Shown here one piece after another: positions 17,272 through 24,275 of a DNA stretch of 64,000 bases (position 1 is the stretch's first letter; each line of letters starts with the position of its first letter). The notes under the pieces were generated by a model. That model had not been told where the DNA came from and searched no databases. It was given only the letters and a program-made list of their open reading frames with translations. Location of the stretch: the NCBI GenBank assembly GCA_913020435.1, contig CAJVZZ010000004.1, positions 1 through 64,000 on the forward strand. Direction: 5' to 3'. The position numbers and the translations under genes were made by a program. Origin of the DNA: an uncultured Flavobacteriales bacterium (GTDB lineage Bacteria > Bacteroidota > Bacteroidia > Flavobacteriales_G > Salibacteraceae).

Positions 17272-18897
17272 TTAAATATCCGAGTTCGGGGCGGGGGCAT
17301 TAGAAACCTTAATGGCTTCCAGCAGTAATAGTATTTTTTTGTATTTGGATTCTTTTATTTCGAAGTATTCATACATTCTTCGCAGGGTTGACCCTATTCC
17401 ATCTAAACTCAAAAAAGCTCTTTCGGCTATTTCTTTATTCGTTATTGAAGGATCATCGAGCAATAAATTTAAGACTTTCCAATCTGTTTCATTTAATTTT
17501 CGATCTAATTTTAATTCTATTTTTTCTCGCGATAAATCAAACTTATTAGAGTCTAAAACTAATTCGTTGTTAGTATTTCTCTTTAGTTTTTTTATTTCCT
17601 CAAGTAATTGGTTTCTTCTTTTTTTATTCTTTTTACTCATGGAGAAGAGGAAGAAGATAAGTAGTGAAATGATAATTGAGGAAATTGAAATAATACCAAA
17701 TGTTCTTTTGAGTTGTTTAACTTCAAGCTCTGCTTTTCTTTTTTGGCTTTCTAACTTGTTCTCAGCTATTCTTAGCTCATAATCTGTTTTAACAGTTTCT
17801 CTGATAACAGCGTAACTATTTTTTTCAATTTGAATACTGTCTTGATAGAGTTTAAAAAGTTCATGCATTTTAAGTGATAAGCCTAAATTATTTTGAGATT
17901 TATAACACTTGTAGAGCAACTCATACAGTTCTTTTTTTAATTCTTTTGATGTTTTGTTTGGAAGGTGAGTTAGAATTAATTTTCCTTTTTTAGTTGCACT
18001 GTCTATATTGATTTTATAAGTGATTTGAGCAATAATAATTTTGGACTCCAATACGCCACTTTCAATATCCAATTCTTTATTTAGGTATAGGTTTTTTTTT
18101 GCATAAACATTTGCTTCTTCTAATTGATTTAACTCAAGGTGTATTTTGGCTAAAAGGGAGTAGCAACCGGCAGTAAGAAATTTATTGTTATCAACTTGGA
18201 GCAAGTCAAGCGCTTTTTCGAAAGATGATTTAGCTTCACTGTAGGCTTTAATCCTAAACTGCAACAAACCTATATTCATCTCAACAACAGCTATAGCTGA
18301 TTCAACTGCTTTAATTTCTTTGTAGATGATTGAAGACTTTTGATAATATTCTAAACCTAAATCGTAATTGCCAATTTCTAGATAGACACTTCCTAACGCT
18401 GATAATATACGCGCTTCGCCTTCTTTATTTTGTTGCTCTTGATAAAACTTTAAAGCGGTAGTATACCTTCTATTAGCTTCCAAATATTGTTGTTGAAAAA
18501 GAAATACATTACCAATATTTCCAGTTATAATAGCCTGTAATTCGCGATTCTCTAGTTGTTTTGCGACAACTTCAGCTTCCTTATAAAGGTTCAAAGCTTT
18601 TTCAAGTTCACCTTTATTTCTATAAATATTTGCTTTTTGATTTAATGCCCGATAAACATGGCGATTGGCACCTTTCTTTTTAGCGAGCTGATAGTAATAA
18701 TCCAAATGAATTAATGTTGAATCTGGCTGCACGGGGCTATTTACCTTAGTGTATTTTCTTAACGCATCAAATCGTGCAGAGTCAGTTTGAGTTTCATCCT
18801 CCCAGACAACTCTTAAAGAATCAATACTGATATGAGCATAGGATGAAGGTATACTTGTGAAAAGGAGAAATAGTAATACGAATAGTGTGTTTTTCAT
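17272..18897 (-). CDS. Membrane-anchored TPR protein with C-terminal LuxR-like helix-turn-helix
   Basis: A 541-residue protein with a signal peptide (1-21, ending SSYA), a periplasmic array of about seven tetratricopeptide repeats (residues 60-330, for example ALNLYKEAEVVAKQ, LGSVYLEIGNYDLGLEYYQKS and SLLAKIHLELNQLEEA), a coiled coil, one transmembrane helix near 395-417 (FGIISISSIIISLLIFFLF), and a cytoplasmic tail. The tail ends in a helix-turn-helix: LNETDWKVLNLLLDDPS, then ITNKEIAERAFLSLDGIGS, which resembles the recognition region of LuxR/NarL regulators. This arrangement is a Bacteroidota family thought to pass an envelope signal directly to DNA. It lies directly upstream of two secreted T9SS protein genes, possible targets (inference). 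Confidence 0.82.
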   Translation of the reverse strand: MKNTLFVLLFLLFTSIPSSYAHISIDSLRVVWEDETQTDSARFDALRKYTKVNSPVQPDSTLIHLDYYYQLAKKKGANRHVYRALNQKANIYRNKGELEKALNLYKEAEVVAKQLENRELQAIITGNIGNVFLFQQQYLEANRRYTTALKFYQEQQNKEGEARILSALGSVYLEIGNYDLGLEYYQKSSIIYKEIKAVESAIAVVEMNIGLLQFRIKAYSEAKSSFEKALDLLQVDNNKFLTAGCYSLLAKIHLELNQLEEANVYAKKNLYLNKELDIESGVLESKIIIAQITYKINIDSATKKGKLILTHLPNKTSKELKKELYELLYKCYKSQNNLGLSLKMHELFKLYQDSIQIEKNSYAVIRETVKTDYELRIAENKLESQKRKAELEVKQLKRTFGIISISSIIISLLIFFLFSMSKKNKKRRNQLLEEIKKLKRNTNNELVLDSNKFDLSREKIELKLDRKLNETDWKVLNLLLDDPSITNKEIAERAFLSLDGIGSTLRRMYEYFEIKESKYKKILLLLEAIKVSNAPAPNSDI

Positions 18898-19193
18898 AAG
18901 TAAATTATACCATAGAACAGAATTATGCTGTCTTGTCTGTAAGTGATTTCCATCATTTCCATAAGTTCATTTCTTGTTCATCAGTAAGCACCTTTGCCGA
19001 TTTAAATAACCTCGACAGCTTACATTCAATAATTTTTCTACTCTTAAGTAGGTATTTAAATTAAAAAGTGGCTACTCTTTTGAATCCGTAAATTTATAAC
19101 TAAGTCTAGTTCCAACTATATAGGATAGTAAATCAACTTGTGACGAGGGTGCAACTACTTATACTCCTCATAGTAGTTATTTATTAGTAGAAC

Positions 19194-19823
19194 TTAGATT
19201 TCCTCAAAGAGAACTGCTAATGGCTTTCTAACTTTTTTAGCGTTTTGGGTGTTATCATCGTTGCTCCGATAACCAATTGCAACAACTACACTTGCTGCTA
19301 AACCTTTTTCATTGAGTCCTAAGATTTCATTGTATTTATCCTGTTCAAAGCCCTCGATGGGAGTACTGTCAATTTTTAATTCCGCACAAGCATTTAAAGC
19401 ATTAGCCAGGGCCAAATAGGTTTGCTTGGACGTCCAATTACTTATTTCGTCGCTGCTTTTTTCCTTCATTTTAGACTTCATGAAGTCTCCATATCCTTTT
19501 AAATCAGATATTTCTAACCCTTGTACTTCAGCTTTTAAATTGAGGAAATCATCTATGTGCTTTTCTTGTGTATCAGTGTAATTGCAGAATACCAAAAGGT
19601 GCGATGCATCAGTTATTGGAGATTGTCCCCAAGATGCTGGTTTCAGTTTTTCCCTGATAGACTTGTTTTCTATATTCAATACTTTGAATAACTGCAGTCC
19701 ATAAGAAGACGCAGACAGTTGAATGGCTTCTTTTATTTTTTCTAGGTCTGTGTCTTTTACTTTTTTTGAAATGTCATACTGCTTAGTGGCATATCTCCAT
19801 TTTAAATTTTCTATCAATTCCAT
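19194..19823 (-). CDS. Nitroreductase family NAD(P)H-dependent oxidoreductase (NfsB-like)
   Basis: A 209-residue FMN-dependent enzyme of the nitroreductase superfamily. The N-terminal MELIENLKWRYATKQYD matches the conserved start in which Arg and Lys residues contact FMN. LSASSYGLQLFKV (about 37-49) is the usual FMN/substrate loop, ITDASHLLVFC follows, and TPIEGFEQDKYNEILGL plus VVVAIGYR form the C-terminal half found in NfsB/FRase I. It would reduce nitroaromatics, quinones or flavin in the cytoplasm using NAD(P)H. It follows a pirin-like gene after 16 bases on the same strand, and both may be controlled by the adjacent AraC regulator, suggesting a response to electrophilic or aromatic compounds (inference). 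Confidence 0.9.
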   Translation of the reverse strand: MELIENLKWRYATKQYDISKKVKDTDLEKIKEAIQLSASSYGLQLFKVLNIENKSIREKLKPASWGQSPITDASHLLVFCNYTDTQEKHIDDFLNLKAEVQGLEISDLKGYGDFMKSKMKEKSSDEISNWTSKQTYLALANALNACAELKIDSTPIEGFEQDKYNEILGLNEKGLAASVVVAIGYRSNDDNTQNAKKVRKPLAVLFEEI

Positions 19824-19839
19824 TATTTATTTTTTGAGT

Positions 19840-20718
19840 TTATAAGTTCATTGGTACATCCATTAATAATACACGAGCATCGCTATTGGCCATTAAATTT
19901 ATGCTTTCAGCGTCCCAGATGCCCATTCCATCTCTCAGCGAAAGTTGCTCCCCGTTTATTTCAACGTCTCCTTCTAGTACAAAAACATAAACCCCATTTC
20001 CAGGTTTTTGAATTTTATATTGATCTCTACTTCCTTTTGAGAACTTTCCAAGGTTAAACCATGCATCTTGATTTATCCATACACCTTGGTCTTCTTTACT
20101 AGGAGAGAGTACTTGGTAAAATTTGTTTTCCTTTTCTATATCTCTTATCGAAATCTGATCATAACGTGGGCTTACGTTTTTCTCTTTCGGAAATACCCAA
20201 ATTTGAAGAAATTTCACTTCTTTGTCTTTATTTTTATTGTATTCGGAATGTGTTATACCAGTTCCTGCACTTAATACTTGAACGTCTCCTTCTTTGATTA
20301 CTGCGACATTTCCTATACTGTCTTTATGCTCCAAATCACCTTCTAGTGGAATAGAGATAATTTCCATATTGTCGTGAGGGTGCGTTCCAAATCCCATACC
20401 TGCTTGCACTCTATCGTCATTTAAGACTCGAAGTACGCCGAAATTCATTCTTTCAGGATTGTGGTAATTAGCAAAACTGAAGGTATGGTTCGAGTTTAAC
20501 CAACCGTGATTCGCATTTCCTCTTGTTTCTGCTTTGTGAATTACAGTATTCATAGTTTTATATTCTTTATTAGGTAAATGATTAAAACCTACTTTTTTAA
20601 TCAACTTATCATAAGTCGATTCTGCTTGTTTAACATTAGCTGCGATCAATAAATGAGGAGCTATAGCTCCAATGGCACTGGCTAAAATTGACTTTGTGAT
20701 AAAATCTTTGCGGTCCAT
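19840..20718 (-). CDS. Pirin family protein (YhhW-type quercetinase-like) with N-terminal export-like segment
   Basis: A bicupin of the pirin/YhhW family. The metal-binding cluster is visible as FGTHPHDNMEIIS (two His and a Glu) plus GITHSEYN with a further His. The canonical YhhW start, ETRGNANHGWLNSNHTFSF, appears only at about residue 63. Ahead of it are 55 residues beginning MDRKDFITKSILASAIGA, which look like a Bacteroidota Tat-type or export-type leader. An internal ATG (MNTVIHK) would give a normal-length cytoplasmic pirin, so the longer start is plausible but not certain. Family members oxidise quercetin-like flavonols or act as redox-sensitive iron proteins. The gene is flanked by a nitroreductase and an AraC regulator. 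Confidence 0.85.
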   Translation of the reverse strand: MDRKDFITKSILASAIGAIAPHLLIAANVKQAESTYDKLIKKVGFNHLPNKEYKTMNTVIHKAETRGNANHGWLNSNHTFSFANYHNPERMNFGVLRVLNDDRVQAGMGFGTHPHDNMEIISIPLEGDLEHKDSIGNVAVIKEGDVQVLSAGTGITHSEYNKNKDKEVKFLQIWVFPKEKNVSPRYDQISIRDIEKENKFYQVLSPSKEDQGVWINQDAWFNLGKFSKGSRDQYKIQKPGNGVYVFVLEGDVEINGEQLSLRDGMGIWDAESINLMANSDARVLLMDVPMNL

Positions 20719-20748
20719 AAACTTGTTTTTTATTACAGTACGAATCTC

Positions 20749-21693
20749 TCACAACATAAACAGGTGGGGGATATAAGAAATCGGGATTAACTTATGAAAA
20801 TCCGATATGGGTTTACTCCGAAGGTAAAACCTCTTTTTTTTGGAAATTTGAAGGAGATAAACCAGTGCATTTTTTAAAAATGCACTGAAGTTTGCTGGTT
20901 CGTTAAAACTTAGTTCAAATCCAATTTCTTTATTAGAGAGCTTTGAGAAATACAAAAGTCTTTTGGCTTCAGTTATAATTCTGGATTGAATGTATTCTTT
21001 TGCTGTTTTACCAATCGTACTTTTAATTATTCGGTTTAAATGATCTGGTGTAACATGTAATTGATTTGCATAATAGCTTATCGAATGTTCCGTTTTATAA
21101 GATTCATTGACTTGTTTCTTAAACTCAGTGATAATGTAATTTTCTGTGGTGTCAGAATTTGATTCTACCGGGTTAATAGAAGATAGATTGTTGCACTCAA
21201 TTAAAAATAATTTTAAAAAAGAACCAATTGAGAGTTCTTTCATTTTTGATGAGTTATTGAATAAGTTTAGTACTTCACTAGCATAGGTATCTAACTTCTT
21301 AAACTGCTGATTACTGGGTGATAAGGGTGGGCTTTGTCCGTAATCATGAAAAAGATTGAGCCCCTCAATAAACGACAATTGAATAGAATTCTCAATTAAG
21401 AATTGTGAGGAAAATGTCATAGCATAACCTATGCTAGGCTCCTCCTCAATTACTTGGTGTACTTGACCGGGAGACACAAAATAAATTTGATTATTACCCA
21501 AATCATAGGCGTTAAAATCAATTTTATGTATCCCTTTAGCTTTATTGACCACTAATACCGTGAAAAAATCGTGTCTGTGGGGCTCATCAACTTTTCCACT
21601 TCCTCTAATAAAAACATCCTCCATTTTGGCAATTCCAAAACTTACATTTTCATTTGAAGAATTAACTTTTTGATATGTTTTAACGGTGTTCAT
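20749..21693 (-). pseudogene. AraC-family transcriptional regulator, frameshifted near the C-terminus
   Basis: The first 270 residues are a normal AraC regulator: a cupin sensory domain with EPHRHDFFTV and FVSPGQVHQV, then the DNA-binding domain with SISYYANQLHVTPDHLNRIIKS reading as the first helix-turn-helix (quoted parts only), TAKEYIQSRI, and the second helix-turn-helix SNKEIGFELSFNEPANFSAF. After that the reading frame runs into an atypical 40-residue tail. In the neighbouring frame the expected ending appears at once, CTGLSPSNFQKKE, and stops at 20813. Adding one T to the T5 run at the junction (about 20868-20880) restores FSAFFKKCTGLSPSNF, an exact family match. So the intact gene would span 20813-21693. 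The frameshift removes the last helix of the DNA-binding domain. It could be a real mutation, slippage, or a sequencing error. Confidence 0.88.
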
Positions 21694-21723
21694 TTTTAAT
21701 TGCCTACGTACGCTACGGTTTGG

Positions 21724-21757
21724 CTATGCGCAGTATCCCGAAGGGTATTGCGTATAG
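21724..21757 (-). terminator. UUCG-tetraloop hairpin between lipoprotein and AraC genes
   Basis: A 15-bp stem, CTATGCGCAGTATCC at 21724-21738 against 21743-21757 with three G-T wobbles, closes a 4-base loop. On the minus strand, which is transcribed here, the loop reads TTCG closed by C-G, the very stable UUCG tetraloop. It lies 20 bases after the lipoprotein stop codon and ahead of the AraC gene. There is no U tract, so termination is uncertain; a related hairpin is at 14970-15009. Confidence 0.65.
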
Positions 21758-21776
21758 GGTTTGTTTTGTGTAGTTT

Positions 21777-22145
21777 TCAATTAGTTATTGTGAAATTAAT
21801 TCTCACAATTTCAACATTGGAACATCCAGTTGACTCACCTCCAGTGCAAGTTTCAATTTCAACAAAGTCCATTCCAGCATAGTTTGGAAGAGGCTCATAT
21901 TTATAAACTACACTCCAATTTGTGCTTGAGTCTCTAATCAATTCACTTTTTTGAAAATGTTGCGCTTGAGTCTTGATAGTTGCCCCTTCTTCATCCCCTG
22001 AGAACATTAAATCAAGTTCATAGTCATCAAAATTATTGATAGTTACGTCTACCTTACTGACTACATTCTCTATTTCTTCTTTGTTACAGTTCGTGAGTGA
22101 TAAGAGACAAATTGCTATAAATGATAATTTTAGAATCTTCTTCAT
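21777..22145 (-). CDS. Small lipoprotein of unknown function
   Basis: A 122-residue protein with a clear lipoprotein signal, MKKILKLSFIAICLLSLTNC, where Cys20 would be lipidated after signal peptidase II cleavage. The mature part has about 100 residues, is acidic (KEEIENVVSK, FDDYELDLMFSGDEEG) and contains two further cysteines near the end (ETCTGG and TGCSNVE), a possible disulphide. I recognise no family. It is transcribed toward the AraC gene and is separated from the divergent DUF819 gene by a stretch with a 24-bp perfect palindrome. Start codon and signal sequence agree, so the gene is likely real. Confidence 0.75.
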   Translation of the reverse strand: MKKILKLSFIAICLLSLTNCNKEEIENVVSKVDVTINNFDDYELDLMFSGDEEGATIKTQAQHFQKSELIRDSSTNWSVVYKYEPLPNYAGMDFVEIETCTGGESTGCSNVEIVRINFTITN

Positions 22146-22553
22146 GTTTTCTAATCTTAGGTTAAAAGTTTGTCAACGCATTTTCTTAATCGATATTATA
22201 CACAAACAATTGGATATATCTACCGGTAGATATATCAGGCTTATAGCAAACACAAATGTATTTAATCTAAAGAGCTAGTAATTTTGCTTTCCATCGCTGC
22301 ATGAATTACTTGTGACAGGTGCCTTTCTTTAAATTCCGTTGTTAGGAATACTCTTCTACATTCAATGTTCATTTTGTAATTACCTATTTAGTCATAAAGC
22401 TAAAAATCATTAATAGCGCAACAATAAAATCTGTTGCAGCGAACGTTAACAAAGCGTTGAAGAATGGAAGTGTACAACTGCACTATTCTCCCTAGAATTT
22501 TATTTCTTTACGGCTTAAGGACGATTTCATTTTTTAAACTTTAGAGTTTCGCA
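22146..22553. other. Divergent intergenic region with a palindromic operator candidate
   Basis: This 408-base stretch separates the lipoprotein gene (minus) from the DUF819 gene (plus) and must hold both promoters. Apart from the palindrome at 22213-22236 I could not place a consensus TAnnTTTG promoter with confidence. No coding frame is credible. Confidence 0.5.
22213..22236. promoter_or_regulatory. 24-bp perfect palindrome, operator candidate
   Basis: The half-site GATATATCTACC is followed at once by its exact reverse complement, giving 24 bp of uninterrupted dyad symmetry centred on ACCGGT. With no loop it is unlikely to be an RNA hairpin and is better suited to a dimeric DNA-binding protein. 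It lies 68 bases upstream of the lipoprotein start and about 320 upstream of the DUF819 gene. Confidence 0.7.
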
Positions 22554-23906
22554 ATGGGTGAAGAAATTTCAATAATAGCAGAACCATTTTTATCAAAGGA
22601 TACACAGGCTTTTGGACTCCTAATGTTAGCTCTCGGACTCATTTTCTATAGTGAGTCTATCAAATCTGGATTTTGGAGTAAATTTTATAAAATAGTTCCA
22701 GGTCTATTTATTGCCTACATGGTGCCTGCAGTATTCACCACAATGGGCATAATAGCTCCGGAATGGAATGTACTCAATGAATTAGGTGAACCTATGTTGG
22801 ACTCGAAAGGTGAGCCAATAATGACTGGTGGTAAGCTTTACTTTATGGCCAGCCGATATTTATTACCAGCAGCTTTGGTGCTCATGACATTGAGCATTGA
22901 TTTAAAAGCAGTTTTTAATTTAGGTTGGAAGGCGTTGGTCATGTTTTTTACAGGAACCTTGGGGATTGTAATAGGCGGTCCAATAGCCATTCTTTTGATA
23001 TCTATGGTTTCTCCAGAAACTGTTGGAGGAGTTGGTCCTGATGCAGTTTGGAGAGGTTTGTCAACCCTTGCAGGAAGCTGGATTGGGGGTGGTGCAAATC
23101 AAACGGCAATGCTTGAGATTTATGGTTACAATCAAAAACTGTATGGCGGAATGGTATTCGTGGATATTGTTGTAGCTAATATCTGGATGGCTATCCTCCT
23201 TATTGGGATTGGAAAATCTGACAAAATTGACAAATGGTTAAATGCCGATAATTCTTCGATTGAAGAATTGAAAGAGAAAATGTCAAAATTCTCTGAAGGA
23301 GTAAAACGTACTCCAACGCTTACCGATATGATGATTATTGCCGCAATTGGTTTTGGAACAGTCAGCTTTGCACATATTGGGTCAGGCTTTTTAGCTCCGT
23401 TCTTTGGAGACTTGGTTGCGGGTATAGAATCGATTACTACAAGAAACATGTTTACCTTTCTTTCTTCTAGTTTCTTTTGGATGATTAGTATCTCGACTAT
23501 AATTGCTGTGCTATTATCATTTACAAAAGCCAAAAACTATGAAGGTGCAGGTGCCAGTAAGTTTGGAAGTGTATTTATCTACATTTTGGTAGCAACCATT
23601 GGAATGAAAATGGACCTAGCTATGATATTTGATAACGTTGGATTGATTGCCATTGGATTGGTTTGGATGACCATACATGCGGGATTATTGATACTAGTGG
23701 CTAAATTGATAAAAGCACCTTATTTTTTCTTAGCAGTTGGAAGTCAAGCAAATGTTGGTGGAGCCGCTTCGGCGCCGATTGTAGCATCGGCTTTTCATCC
23801 TTCTTTAGCTACGGTAGGTGTTTTATTGGCAGTTGTGGGCTATGCCGTTGGAACAGTTGCAGCAATTGCATGCACAATACTCTTAGAACTTGCTGCGGCA
23901 AGCTAA
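22554..23906 (+). CDS. DUF819 family integral membrane protein
   Basis: A 450-residue protein with about 11-12 hydrophobic helices, matching the DUF819 (YjcL-like) family. Recognisable parts are the repeated glycine-rich helices FTGTLGIVIGGPIAILL, STLAGSWIGGGANQTAM in the first half and VGSQANVGGAASAPIVASAF in the second half, which suggest an inverted-repeat transporter fold. The family is predicted to transport a small solute across the inner membrane; the substrate is unknown. A soluble loop (about residues 220-265, NSSIEELKEKMSKFSEG) separates the two halves. The PF04020 membrane gene begins 9 bases downstream and a secreted aminopeptidase follows, so a role in handling peptides or amino acids is possible (inference). 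Confidence 0.85.
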   Translation: MGEEISIIAEPFLSKDTQAFGLLMLALGLIFYSESIKSGFWSKFYKIVPGLFIAYMVPAVFTTMGIIAPEWNVLNELGEPMLDSKGEPIMTGGKLYFMASRYLLPAALVLMTLSIDLKAVFNLGWKALVMFFTGTLGIVIGGPIAILLISMVSPETVGGVGPDAVWRGLSTLAGSWIGGGANQTAMLEIYGYNQKLYGGMVFVDIVVANIWMAILLIGIGKSDKIDKWLNADNSSIEELKEKMSKFSEGVKRTPTLTDMMIIAAIGFGTVSFAHIGSGFLAPFFGDLVAGIESITTRNMFTFLSSSFFWMISISTIIAVLLSFTKAKNYEGAGASKFGSVFIYILVATIGMKMDLAMIFDNVGLIAIGLVWMTIHAGLLILVAKLIKAPYFFLAVGSQANVGGAASAPIVASAFHPSLATVGVLLAVVGYAVGTVAAIACTILLELAAAS

Positions 23907-23915
23907 ATTGACATT

Positions 23916-24275
23916 ATGAACTGGTTTACTCGAACAATAATTTCTTCAGTTGCAGTAGTTATTGCTGCTTACATTCTTCCTGGAGTTGAGGTAGATAATT
24001 TTTGGACTGCTATTGTTGTGGCAATTGTATTGTCGATTTTTAATGTGATCGTTAAGCCTCTATTGATTATTCTTACGCTTCCGGCTACTATAATAACATT
24101 TGGACTGTTCTTATTTGCTATCAATGCACTAATACTCCTTTTAGCTGATTATGCCGTTGACGGTTTTGAAATTGACAGTTTTTGGTGGGCGATATTATTA
24201 AGTTTTCTACTTTCAGTATTAAATAGTCTGATGGGAAATAAAGGCACATCTAAAAACAAAAAAGCATTAAATTGA
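23916..24275 (+). CDS. Small four-helix membrane protein (PF04020 / YvlD-like)
   Basis: A 119-residue protein with four hydrophobic helices. It contains the family features of PF04020 (mycobacterial 4-TMS phage-holin superfamily IV, YvlD): a Gly-Val-Glu-Val turn after helix 1 (LPGVEVDNF), the central FNVIVKPLLIILTLPATIITFGL (written here in parts: FNVIVKPLL, LTLPATI), and the second-half mirror DGFEIDSFWWAIL. Despite the holin name these chromosomal proteins are not known to lyse cells; their role is uncertain, possibly envelope-stress related. It starts 9 bases after the DUF819 gene and its stop codon overlaps the start of the aminopeptidase gene, so the three are probably one operon. Confidence 0.85.
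   Translation: MNWFTRTIISSVAVVIAAYILPGVEVDNFWTAIVVAIVLSIFNVIVKPLLIILTLPATIITFGLFLFAINALILLLADYAVDGFEIDSFWWAILLSFLLSVLNSLMGNKGTSKNKKALN

Noticed and set aside
23916-24275. Prophage holin
   Set aside because: Despite its family name the protein sits in a chromosomal operon with no phage genes; it is a YvlD-like membrane protein.
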